Origin: Acanthornis magna
Taxonomy: Eukaryota; Chordata; Aves; Passeriformes; Acanthizidae
Assembly: GCA_036785705.1 (NCBI GenBank)
Contig: JAWUZG010000029.1
Span: 12,229,501-12,293,500, forward strand
Length of the DNA: 64,000 bases
Reading direction: 5' to 3'
The position numbers were made by a program, and so were the translations under genes. Under the pieces are notes generated by a model. The model was not told the origin of the DNA, did no database searches, and was given only the letters and a program-made list of their open reading frames with translations. Below are positions 12,364 to 24,889 of the stretch, one piece after another. How positions within the stretch are numbered: position 1 is the stretch's first letter; each line of letters starts with the position of its first letter.

Positions 12364-15300
12364 CTGAGAGAGAAACAAACCACAGAAAACAAAAACAACA
12401 AAACAGCTTTTGTTACAATGAAGATTGTGAATAAAATGTCAGTCTAAGCAGCAACAATGGCCATGTTTAATATTAATGATATTTGACACTTTGATGATCA
12501 GAAAAGATTAGGTAACTCAAATACAAATTACTTTTGTAAAAGTATATTACTCATGTATTACTCCATTATTACCTATAATTATGTGGACTCTTGCAGAATC
12601 ATTAGCTGAGCAATGGATAGATATCCCGTCATCTCAGGCAAAATGTAAGCATTACAAAAGACAGCCTTTGGCTTGAAGAGCTTTTGTGCCACATCAATAA
12701 AAGTAGAAATGAAAATAAAAGAAACTACATCAGACAATCTCAGTAAAATAATTGTGGCACTTCTTTTCCTGTCAGTGCTTACTCAGGTTACACACTTCTC
12801 ATCACCTTTAGCAACACAGACCATATACTGTCCTAAAAATGTTACATCAGTGGAGACAAACTCAGACCTTCTGCTCCTTCCTCCCCCTCTTCTTTTGTTC
12901 ATAGTCAGCTCAAACACTCACAAACCATCTTAACAAGAAGTGTAGGAATAATTACTTCCCACATAATACTATGATATTATCTTTCATATATCTTTATGCA
13001 CATTCAATATCCTCATGTTATGCTATTCTGCCATTAATGTTTCAAATAGAGGATGAGATAGTGAAATTCAAAATGGACACTGATGATAAAAAGCTGAAGA
13101 AATACTTAAATAGTGCATATTAAATTGCTTCTCTCTTTAGCCATACAAATACTTTAAAATATGTCTCACATTTTCAATTTGATGTTTTCACTTACCTGAA
13201 CAGAATACCCAAAAGCTTCAGTTAATAGCTAGCTAGACAATACTTTTCTTAGAAAAATAATCCTCCTCCCTACATATAGAGGTACTTGCAAAACTCTGTT
13301 TTCTGAAATTCATTTCTTACCTGCACCGAAGGAAAGGTGAATGAGAGGTTATGTGTCATTAAGAGAACAAATTAAATGTAAATTCTGCTGAGAGTTATTT
13401 TCTCTGAATTGATGCTTATTCTTTCTCAGATGGAGAAGAAATATAGAAGAAAAAGCTGTGCTGGCAGACAATTCCTTTTCTGTTCAAGTAATGAATGTAC
13501 TCTTCACAGAGATGGTCATCTCTGAAGATCAAGATTCTAAGAAAGCAGTCATTAGTGCAAGTGAACATTTAAACAAGGAGCCCAGAAAAATAACCAGCAC
13601 CGTGTTGTGACAGATACAGATGCCTAGCTACATAACTTCAGTTGCTTAAAAAACATTAGTAAATTAAATGTCCTAATGTCCTCCAATATCAGCAACGTTT
13701 GTTACTTCTTGTTTTTAGAAAGAAAAATGAATGTGTGGTCTCCATGTCAGCATTTGGTCAGAACACATGTGGTAAGGAGAATGTATGGGGAGGGAAATAC
13801 CTTCGAGTTAGTATGGCTGTGGTTAACATCTTCAGTTAAGATAGAATTGAAAAGAAATGGAAAATCTTGAGTCCTGAGCTTTTTTATGCCAGAAGTATAG
13901 GGTGATGCAGCCATAGCAGTTACATCACCTATAAAAAGGCAGAATCCTATAATCCGAAAGGTCTTTCTGCCACTCTAAGTTACCTACTCTATCAGTGGAT
14001 TGAGATGTAATGGGGGACAATGGCTTATACAGTCTCTCTGTAATGGCAGTGTCTGTCCAAATGGAAACTAAAAGAATATTCTCTCAAGCATAAGCAGGTG
14101 ATAGGGTAAATCATTTGCTGAAGCCCATGGAAGTAAAAATAGATACCACTCAATTTCAGCTTTCAGGATAACCACAGAATACTTCCTCCAGCCCTCTCCT
14201 TTCATCAGAGGGAGTGAAGAAAGCTTTGTTAAAGCACTCTTCTATAATCAGCTACAAAAATTCACCACTATTGTTACCTGAACCAATTCAACAGCCAGCT
14301 CCTACGTTACCAAAGTACCTCCTTCACCAAGCCTTTTCTAACTCTAGACTCCCCACTCTAACAACCCAGGAAGACTCAGAGATGCAAAACATTCTCAAAA
14401 CTTTACTGTTTTTCTGAAAACATGCAATGTCTGAATTCCTGCCTACCTCAGAAAAGAAACACTCTGGAAGATCTTCAATACTGCATTCCCCTGACTTTGG
14501 AAATGGTTGCTGAAATTTAACCTTAAACCTATTAAACCTGTGCACATGGCCTTCTCCTACCTGCCGTAGTTCTTGGAAGTTACCACCCCCCACAATCTGC
14601 CTACTGAAGGATACAACTCTTCCAGCTTTCCATGGGAACCCTGTCCCCTAAAAGCTCTTGGATTCAGTGAAAAGGAAACAAATAAGAAAGGTGAACAAAA
14701 CAACTGGTTTGGTGTGACTGAGCAGATCTACCAATAAGTCTGAGTGGGCAAACCTTGGGCAGCAGCGATGGAGCCAAACAGATGGGGACTGTAATTGCCT
14801 GTGCAGCACAATAGCAAGGAAGAAAAACATGTGAGTAGAGCCAGGAGAACATCCTCCTCCAAACCCCTTCACAACACATGGTGATGTGCAAACAGTGATT
14901 TGTTTTCATACATACTGACAACAGATTATTTATGATCAAGTTCACTCTTCCTCTTGAGGAGAGATTCCTGCCCCCAGCAGAAACACCTAGAGCTGGTGAG
15001 CTGCTGCTGTCAGCCAGTAAGGCTTCCATTACACATGTATCCATAGGAAACATGGAAAGAGCTAACCCTCCCTCTCACCGAACCTGAGAACACCAGGACA
15101 GGGATGTACATTAGCAGCTCACTTACACTGCACAACAGCAGCATGAGTGGGACCAACCCATCAACTAAGATATGTTATTCCTCTTCCCTCTACAGTCAGT
15201 GAGAGCTTTGAAATTCACCAGACTAAAACCAAATATTATCTCAGAGACAGCTCAGAACCTTCTACAGAGCACAAAATTCCTCGCTCAAAAGTGGTTCAGC

Positions 15301-18300
15301 CCAATTTTAAACACATAAAATAGTGCTTACTAACATCATAGGCTTTATCTGACAATGCCAATGTTCCATCAGTAAAGTTTACACACATTTGCCGTTTTCT
15401 TACATTAAACAAGTTTTGCAAGACACTGCATCCAATAAATCTTTCTCCTTCTATTGGAAGAGAAAAGAACAGACAAATGGCAGAGTAGATCTCGATTAAA
15501 CGGGTAAACAAATATTTGTCTCAGCAAGAGTTCTGGCACATGTCTCACTGGAAACATGGACAAAAGTCATATTGTCTGTTGTCATCCCAAATGCCTGATG
15601 AATGAAAATAATGCCTTGGTGAACACCATGCAGTCCTCACAAGCCTTCTAATTCTTGTTGCCATAGCACTCATACACACTTATGCAATGTACAGCTCATT
15701 TATGACTGCATTAAAAAATGAAACCCAGATGAAATATGCTCCGAGTGCTTACCAGGGAGCTATTTTAATGATTTACAAGCCATCAGTGGATGGACAGAAA
15801 GCACAGCTCATTAAAGCAATAGCAGAGCTGGCTGCCATGTCTGCATTCTTACTGAAATATCATTCAGGTAAGAATAAATATAAATATATAAACCTTCACA
15901 ACTGAGACTCATTAGAGGGAATTAACAGAAATATGGCTGCTCAAGTAAATGAAAGGCAGAATTAACTGCTCTCCTCTTTAAAAAGGAAGGAAGTAAGATG
16001 GGAAGCTTGTAAATGTGTGCTATGGAAATCTCAGCATTTCAAAAGGCTGTCAAGTGCCATAAGCCCCACATCTAGTATTAAGTGACTTGCTCCAAGGACA
16101 TCCAGAAAGGTTGCCCTTAGGGAGTAGCAGTGCTTATAAGGAGCAGCTTGATGAGATTGTCAGCTTAAAGAGAAAACTAATGACCTAAATCCAGGATGTG
16201 ACTTTCTTAGAGACTCAAATAGCCACTTGGAGGTTAAGAATCCCAAGATCATCCTAACTGATCAAATTATCTTTTCTTCGCCACTGAATACTTTGTGCAA
16301 ACTTTGAAAACGACTTTATTAACCAGACATATGCAGGGCTTCTGTACAGAATACAAAATACAGCGACTAAGGACAAGAGGCAGGACATAGACCCAAATGA
16401 AACCACTATCAAACATGAATGCGCTATAGAAGAAATTTGGACCATTGATTTAAATTGCTGGTTTTCCATTATGTAATCAATTGTCTTCTTCATTCTTTAA
16501 AAAAGCAAATAAAATAAGAATATTGTGATCTTCCCTGTAGATTTAGTCACATTAGTCAACATTCTGCCAGAAAATGGGCATACAGACCATCAGTAACTAC
16601 CAAATACAGCTTTTTTTCTCACCAAACAGGTGCATTTCTGTGGTTTAATTTAAATCATTCCGTGTTGAAACACCATGGTGGTCAAACTGCTGCCTTTTGC
16701 TGCATTGTTATATTCATTTCACCTATAACTGTGTATATGTCAGAGAGCCACAAAGGAGTGAATAAGTTACAAAATCATCATTGTACATACAGATTGGGCA
16801 GACCCAGCAAGGCTGACTAGCCTGTGATACCAGGTAAGCAATGATGTTCTATTTTAATTAATGCATACATTAATGGTTAACATTTTTTATATTAACACTG
16901 AAGCACAGTTTCTACATCTAAAGCCCTGTTACAGATGTGATACATGGAGAAGTCCTATGGAATCATTATAGGCAATTAAGGAGGCAGAAATAGGGAAATG
17001 GTCACCTCTAGAGTCTTGCACTTAACTAGTGGCAAAAGCATTACAGATCCATAGCCACACATATTACACAAATATGTCTTAAAATAAGTGTATGCAATCA
17101 TTAGCCACTTCTCAATGCTTTATAAGCATCTTTTTCTTCCAGCTGCATTTGAAACAATCTTTGCCACTTACTATTCAAAATATGCCTTTTGAAACCTGAA
17201 AGCACCAGATCAAACCTTTATCTATAAAAAGACAAAACCCAACTCCACTTCTCAAATCTACTATGAGCAGATAAATGTGAAAGTGGTTAATTGAGCCCCA
17301 TGGTCAGTGCTTCTGATATAAGGTTCAATTGGCAACTAATTCCCCATTACATGATAAACATAAACACAATCACAGGCTAGAACTGCAGAAAATTATGCAT
17401 TTACAGAACTTCAAGAACATATTAAAGCAATTGTAGATCAAAGATTACAAACCATATCCTCAAACTTTTACTTAGAGGATTCAGATGTATAAGCAGAAAT
17501 GAGTTAATTACATTTCCTGGTCTGTTTCGAACACATGTAAATAAAAAATCCATGTTCCTCCTATTTGTGCAAGCATTCAGAGAAAACATGATGATGACCA
17601 TTACTGAACACCTTTATTTACATGATTGCTCATGCTACAAATGCTGATACATCTGCCTACAAACAACTACAGGTTTGAGAACTCAAGTGATCTCTGGCCT
17701 GGGGATCAAAAAAAACCACATGACAAGAGCAAATGATCAGGCCCACAAATACCACATCAGAAAATCCCCTTGACTCGAGGTTCAAGGTATATAACTCATG
17801 AGCAAGGCATGTTTTGTAAGTGTCCAAGAAGCTGCTTTTAAATAAACAATGAGTGCTCAAATAATAATTCCTGTTTGAAAAACATTAAATTAAAAGACTG
17901 ACATAATTCTTTCAATTTAATTTTCCCACTATTTTAGCATCTTTTTAAAATGATTAATCATTTGAAGAAGGATTTTCAGCATCTCATAGATGGAATCCTG
18001 CAGATGCACGCACTGAAAGGTTGGACTTTGCTTGCTGCATTGCAGGACACAGAAGTCCCTTCGGATCAGCCTCACACTTGGGAGCAATTACAGCTCATTT
18101 ATACACCTACCCACCATGCACTGGAACATGGTTATCACAAAAGAGACAATAGCAATACAGCATTTCAATTGTCACGTATGTGCAAATACAAAGAAATGTT
18201 GCATAAGAAACTTTTCATGAGTCCCTTCAGAAATGCAAATGGACAAAAGGGGAAAACAGGTCACAGAAAACTGCAAAAACACACAATAGCCCAAAGAATT

Positions 18301-19300
18301 GGGAAGAAAGATGATAGGAGAGGTTAAAATAAATAAGAAAGATGATATAGGAACAAAGATAATATGAGAGAAATTCAATCTGCACTCAAGTTACCTAGGA
18401 AACAGAGTGTCTGTGTGGTGAGCAGTTTATAGAGGGAAAAAAATAGCATTGTTTAGAAAAAAACAGTCTTTCAGAGAATCTCAAAAACTTAGCAAACAGA
18501 CCTACGGAAACAAAGAAGCAGTTCAAATTCCCACCAGGCCTAACGACTGGCGTTTGCAAACTTTTAGCTCAAAGAAATTTAAAATAGGCACATTGTAAAT
18601 CTCTCAAGGCAAGCATTTATAATGGATTTAGCAGCACACCATAACTGCAGTTCTGCCCTTGCAGTATTAACAATGGTTTTCAGATAAAGGTCCCTGTATA
18701 GGCACACAAAATAATCTAAATTCAAGATTAAAAAGAGAAAGTATTTAGCATTTATATTCATAGAGTCAGATTTCAAATCCTCATTTTTAAGAAGTCAACC
18801 CAAAAATGCTGGTTTACTTCTAGATAAAGCTACCTTTCTTTCCTCTCTCGTTTTAATCTTTAATAATACTCTGGGTACATGAGCAATAAATAATTTCAGG
18901 CTAATGACAACAAAACTCAAAAAGATTGCATTTCATCCTTCTCACTGAATTTTCTATGACTCAGGCCATGCAACTCTAAAGGGTGCAGCCAGATTATTGG
19001 CTGTCACAGTAATAAACTGCATAAAAATGAAGAACTAGAAAAACATTTTAAGTTCATGCACGCTTCAGAACTGGTCAACACAACTCCTCTCAACTCTTCA
19101 AGCAAAAAAGTTTCCTCAAAAGGCCTGTGAAGTTCTGGACAGATTTCCCACCCCCCCAAAATGGCCAGATAGCAGGCAGCTCAGGCCTCTGAAACTACAG
19201 GGACACATCCTAAAAATTGAATAATCCATGTGGCTTCTCTTCATTTCACTCAATCTTTCCCCCCTTTCCTAATTCCTACCCCTTTTCATAAAGCATTTTT

Positions 19301-19395
19301 GGGGGGGGGGGGTATGATTTTGGTTTTTGGGGGAAGAGGAAAGGTCGTTCCAGCTTTATATTGTTGTAGGATAGAAAAAACAGTGGGGGCGGGGT
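19301..19395 (+). repeat. G-rich cluster with G-quadruplex potential
   Basis: G12 at 19301-19312 is followed on the same strand by a G5 run near 19328-19333 and by GGGGGCGGGG near 19384-19393. At least four G-runs of three or more bases are present, though spread over 95 bases. G12 alone could form a quadruplex or slip. The plus strand is the template strand for ELMO1 transcription. Confidence 0.55.
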
Positions 19396-20028
19396 GAATT
19401 TCGAATCTTAATGTTTCCACATGATGAGAAAAACATTTCTCACCCAGCACTAACAGCTAGGAAAGCATCTTTCCCATTTTTTAGGAGTGTATCATGCAGC
19501 CTGTTCTTTACATTATCTCTTCCTATTACTGTTGCTCTCATACAGAATTTCAGAGGCAATATGGAAACAAATTGCCTGTTAGCTTTTCAGGGTAAATGAC
19601 AAGCATTGTGTGGGTCACCAGTTTTAAAACCACAGCTTGGAGGCCTTTAATCTATCTATTTTAGGTACTGCTATGATGACCACTTTGGCAGTACCTTAAA
19701 AAGCAAAGAAACTATTGTAGGGTGGGGACATGCAGAACTTCATCTTACACCTATTTAAAGAATACAAATACTGCTAATCTGGCAAATACCAATCCGTTCC
19801 TTCAAAACCTTCTAACATACCTCTCTGATCCTGGGAAAAAGTTAACAAAAATTTTAATACATCAGGAAGTATGAAAATAAGCACTGGTTCAGGCATAAAT
19901 ACCACTACTGAAAAACAGAGAGTAGACCAGCCTTCTATCTTAAAACAGGATGGCTAAGTCACTTGTAACTGCAGGCCAACGCCAGGGTGGTTCATAATTT
20001 CTTAGGCAACAGGCAATACCTCAGTATC

Positions 20029-20427
20029 CTAAGGACTCTTTTCTTGGTTAACTGGCCCTATGGCAAACCCCCAAAGAAACAGAACAAGCAGATGATAGTC
20101 CAGTGCAAAGCCCCAACTTCCTGACCATTCATAGTAGCAGAAAGTGTTATGCATCCAAGATTTGTCTTTTGTGCTTGTAGTCACATTTCCAATTGCACGA
20201 GTGATCATGAAGCCAGCCAGCCATCTCTGCAGATCAGTCACATCACAGCCTCTCTTCAGTGAAGTTGCAGGATGCCACTGGTTGTGGGTTTTGAGATGGG
20301 AGGATTCCATGGGTTGTCTTATGCGGTTACTCCATGTTGTGGTTACACAAAAGAATGATGCAGTGCACTTGGACCACGTTGGTTCTTGATGAACCACAGA
20401 TGTTGTTCTGATTTCAAGAGATCCCAA
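20029..20427 (-). other. Unassigned 132-codon open frame inside intron
   Basis: This is the longest stop-free frame in the sense orientation of ELMO1. The predicted product has a potential N-glycosylation site (NVTT) and, near its C-terminus, a hydrophobic stretch (ALDYHLLVLFLWGFAIG) that could span a membrane. I do not recognise the sequence. The flanking frames are closed, and I see no start context, matching exon or poly-A signal that argues for a gene. It may be chance, a degraded retroelement fragment, or less likely an unannotated exon. Confidence 0.15.
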
Positions 20428-21500
20428 GTCTAGCTAGTACTGAAGTGGATATTTGTTCTTAAGAAGTCCCAAAGGTTAGAACGAGCTGGTGCTGGGGCTG
20501 TCTGTTTCAGAATATTTGCAATCAAATGGGGTTTAATCCACCAGGAAGTGCTTTTCCCATGTACAAGGCTGTTTTGGTGACATATGCCAAGAGACTCTGG
20601 AGTCACACAGACCCTGACAGAGCCATGGTCTTAAACTGCTGTTTGTTTGGTTATTTTCATGTCTATAAAGCTTTTTATATAATGACCATTGAAAAGATGA
20701 TGAAGAGTAATGGAAACCTCTTGCCTTTGCCCAGTTGGCTGCTGAGAAGTGCTTTCTGTTGAGAAGCTACTGGGTGGCAGAGTTTGGCCATAAGAATGCT
20801 TTGAATCTGCAGAAGCTAGAACACCACCATGAAGAGGTAAACCATTTTAATGGCACACTAACTACATTTGTCAGCAAGGAAAGGGGATTGCTGCTGCCTT
20901 AGGCATACATCTTCCAGGACTAATAGTGGCTTTCAGCATGTGGCAGCAGTACTGCTCAACTCAGCAGGAAAACAGGCCATTAAAAGGCAACCAGCAACTC
21001 TGCCGTGCTTTTCAGGAGCTGGCAAAGAGAGGGTGTGGGAAAAAAACAACCAACAGCAAATAAATCCCAGTAAAATCTCAACATTACAGTTGCCACTCAC
21101 TCAACACAAACCCAGAGATCAGGACAAGTCTGACCTGAGCCACCCAGCAGAGCTTGCCATGATTCAAATCCTTAACCTTCCTCCTGGCTTCCTGGCTTTG
21201 AATTTTGGGGCAGAAAAAGAACAACTTGATGCTGCAATGCCAGCAGGGAAGCAGGGATATCGTGGATGTGAAAGCTGTTCCCAGTGGAAGAGAAGTGAGA
21301 CACAAAAAACCACCCAGTTGTGCCAACAGTGTCACCAAATGTCACTCAGAGTTATTATCCCTGCCTCCATAACTCATAACCTTTGCTCCTGGAGGATTGT
21401 GGGATACATTGTGGATAAAGCTTAAAAGTATACACTTTAGTTCACAATGATTTTCTAACTGAAATCTTCACTTTGAAAGAAGAACAGAACAGTGACTCAC

Positions 21501-21551
21501 CGGAGATGTTGTTAATCGAAGGATGGCTCCATTTTTTATTTCATTACGATT
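21501..21551 (-). CDS. ELMO1: ELMO1 coding exon 4 (residues 65-81)
   Basis: This 51-nt exon encodes NRNEIKNGAILRLTTSP, exactly 17 codons with phase 0 at both ends. The acceptor is a pyrimidine tract ending TCTCTTTCAG (complement of 21552-21561) and the donor is GTGAGT (21500-21495). Human ELMO1 as recalled has Thr at position 73 where this has Ala. The exon closes the ubiquitin-like N-terminal domain. Being symmetric, it could be skipped without shifting the frame, though that would delete a conserved strand of the domain. Confidence 0.96.
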
Positions 21552-22230
21552 CTGAAAGAGAAAAATCCAAAGGTTTTACATAAGACTCACCCACATAAAA
21601 AGATGAAACATGCATTGAGTAGAATGTCATGCTAAACCTGCAACAGTGCTTTCCCCTGCCTGCATGCAAAACTTCCCTTTCAGGTGTAAGGTAGCATCTA
21701 TTTTCCTGAGGGATATAACATTAATTTCAACAAATAAGTTGAATTCACATGACACTTAACCAAACTGAACTCTTTCAAGAATGACTTCATGTTTTCAAAG
21801 TTTAGATTCCACTGGCAACTTCTAAATATTTTTTTGAAATATACTGTCCATGGTGTCTGGCTCTGGTATTGTACATACTTGAGGAGTTCGTAAGTTTGCT
21901 GAAACCTGTCATTAAGCATCTGCAGGATTTAGAATTCCTCCCACTGGCTCTTTAATTTCTATAACAAGAACATGCTGACTTAAACCACTGGAACCTACCC
22001 ACTGAGCTCTGCCTTCACGACTTTGCATTCTCCCTCAAAGTTAAAAAAGCACCACTGTTAGCAGAGTAAAGTTCAAACATGCCATAAGTCCTTCTCCTTG
22101 CCTGGCTGTCAGAAAGAGTGGGCACTAAAAATTTTCTTTTGGTTAAGTTCTCATAGCCGTGGCGTAAGCTATGGTGTACACTTACAGCATCCTTACAACT
22201 CTGTGGTCAAAGCCCATGTGCAGAGTCTTC

Positions 22231-22292
22231 CCCTGTGGTATGTGTAGGGGAGCCTCCCCTATTTCAACAACCACCTCCTGTACACCACAGGG
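22231..22292. repeat. Nested inverted repeats (imperfect hairpin)
   Basis: CCCTGTGG at 22231-22238 pairs perfectly with CCACAGGG at 22285-22292. Inside it, TAGGGGA (22245-22251) pairs with TCCCCTA (22255-22261) around a GCC loop. The intervening right arm is unpaired for about 20 nt, so the structure is asymmetric and unlike a standard miRNA precursor. Confidence 0.5.
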
Positions 22293-24889
22293 TAGGAGAA
22301 TAATCCTGGCAGGTACTGACTGCGCAGAGTACAATGCACAGTCTCAATGCCAGTCGTGGTTTAGTAGCTGTCTCATGAGCTGCCACCTTAATCTGTCAGA
22401 GGAATTGGTGGAATCCCTAACAGTTTGAGAGAGAAGAGCTAATTTTGTACTGAAGACCACACCGCAGGTTTTTTGCAGACTGGTGTTTAGCCAAGAAAAA
22501 ATATGAAGGTGTATTTCTCCTCAGGCAGTTTTTCCCAAATTTATTTCATCCTTCTTGTTCCCATTCTGATACATCTCAAATCAAAAATGCTAAAAACCAG
22601 ATAAATCTTGCCTGAAACCAGGTCAAGTAGTCCCAAAATAAAACTCCAGTACATTGTCTCATTCTCAGTATCCAAATCGTCTGTGGGATTGGTTCTAGCT
22701 ACCTCAAAGATCACTGTCCACCCACAAAGACTTCTTCACTCTAACTGAAATAATTGAAGTGCCAGACAACACAGGGGGTTACAAGGGAGAAACTTTCTTA
22801 CAGCATCTTTGCCTACAAATGCAGCAACTCTTCTCAGCCCTCAGCAGTCTCCTCCTGCCAGAACAGCCTCAGGGAGGCCAGCCAAGCTATACCCAAAAGA
22901 GGGGCAAAGAAGGGCGAGCAGCTAAATACTGGGTGACTTCCCACAGCGATAACAAAGTGCCAGATTTTCTCCACTTGTAGTAAACCAGCACCAGACACAG
23001 CTACATTTCATCATGTCTGAGGAATCTGTGTGAAGTGGCCATAGTGCATTAGTGTGGTTTTATCTCAATCAGTGCTGAAGCAAACTCACTTCACAAGCAG
23101 TTGTGGCTGCTGAAACTGTTACCACCTCCTGGATTTATGGAACTGAACAGAAGTAATTGCTCTGGGACAGACAATTAGCATAGGCTAAATCTACCTCCAA
23201 CAGCAGCTCAGACTAAGCCTTAAAGAGATAAGATATGACTTATAAGTCTTATCATCACGTACACATACACAAGGTTTACTTGGAAGGCAGCAAATCCCAA
23301 CACGAAACAATATGAAAACCAGGGAATCAAATAAGACTTAAACAACTTGAAGTGTACTAATCACACTCAGAAGTTAAAGATCACTGACATCTTTATAAAA
23401 ACATTGGAACTAAGTAAGTAGACTGGTCTTAAACATAAATTGGAGCACACACAGAGGCTTATTTTTCTCAGCAGCAGAACTTCAGGCTTAAAGTTTCTCA
23501 TGTTTCCTTCTGCAATTAACAGGAACTAACAAATCATATGTACAAATGACTCTGTGGTTTGTTTGTGACAAGTCAAGTCACTTCATCTGGGCCACAATAA
23601 GCATCTCTGAAAACACTCTTAGTCCACTGCAAACAAGAGATACTGGGCACAGCATGAGGAGGCTCTATGGTGATCTCCAGACACTTGAGGAGAAACAGAG
23701 GAATCACAGAGGAACACACAGAGTACTTAAAAGCATCACTGGACATTTTCTTTGGAGTCTTTCTGTTTAATCATCAAGATGAAGCCAAAACACCAAAGCT
23801 TTCAGACTCAAAGGTGCAATGCTTGTCAGAACCCACAACACACAAGCCCACAGACCTTTCATCATGTCTGGCTATGTCCTATACTGTAAGTTCAGTCATT
23901 GTATCCTAACAGAGAGAGAGAGCTCATCTTCAACTCATGGTTTAGAAAAAGGCTTAAGGAAAACTGCCCACGCCTTATCTCTGAAAGTGCTCAAAGCATA
24001 AAGTCTCTAGCACAGCAAGCTAGCCAAGATTTGAAAAAGGTTAGCAGTTACCCAACAAAAAACAAATACAATTTTGTTTATCCATTCTAAATATTGGCTT
24101 AATCACATACCAGGAAACAGCGTGTAAGAGTACAATTAAGCCAAGAGGCTTTCCTACATTAACTGTGTGATGCAGTAGTCAGCATGCCAGTTAATTTTAA
24201 TTGCAACATTTACACACAGTTAATCCGCTTAGCATTAGGGATAGTATCCTGTGGATTTCTTTTCCAGGATAACAGAACATCATTACAGCTACTACATCAC
24301 TGCTATTCAGGACAGAACTTGCCCCAACTTAAGGTAGAAAAATAAAAAATAAAAAAAAATACGAGAACAGGACAGAAACGAATAAAGAACCCTCTTCCAA
24401 GATATTCCCAACCTGTTTCTCAGCTATACATGAGGTTGGTAGAAATTGTTCATGATGTTGATCTGTACTAGAAAAGCTTAATCCTGAGCAGTGAAGGAAC
24501 TAGTGAAATGGTACTATCCAAAATGTTCTTAAAAAACTCCGTCACAGGAAACTAGATCTGTTATAACTGTCAACTAGGACAAAGACAGCAGTTAGACCAA
24601 GGATACAAAAAGCCCCATTTGCAATATTTTATCTAGCAAGATATAATATAACATATCATAAGACGATTTTATTCTAATTGGGTAGGTAATATTTCCAAGA
24701 TGAGCTTTCAATCAGACTAAATAATTTCATGAAGATGCACAAAGAACATAACAGAGCAGGAAGGAGGGAATACTTGAAAAGTTTGTCTTGCATTCACATC
24801 TTAGGACCCTCTGCCTTCTAACTTCATCAGCTGGAGCAACATGAACCTACATTGACTATAAATCCTTGAGAAGGCAGGAGAAGCAAGGA

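Larger units (their letters stand above)
12364..21500 (-). other. ELMO1 intron between coding exons 4 and 5
   Basis: This intron of about 9.1 kb is mostly AT-rich with no recognised transposon. It includes a G12 run at 19301-19312 followed by further G-runs to about 19395. A 132-codon minus-strand open frame lies at 20029-20427 and a 185-codon plus-strand frame at 20868-21425; neither resembles a known protein. Confidence 0.85.

Noticed and set aside
12190..12378. A 62-codon gene starting at the ATG near 12378
   Set aside because: The first five codons are intronic and the stop is made by reading through the splice donor. The real unit is coding exon 5.
14664..15053. 129-codon minus-strand open frame, same strand as ELMO1
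   Set aside because: No similarity to ELMO1 or another family that I can recognise, and the residues expected here are already supplied by the flanking exons.
17950..18327. 125-codon plus-strand open frame
   Set aside because: Sequence not recognised, no flanking gene signals. Treated as chance.
20868..21425. 185-codon plus-strand open frame, the longest in the window
   Set aside because: No recognisable domain, low-complexity polar composition, antisense to ELMO1, and no splice or promoter context. Most likely chance.
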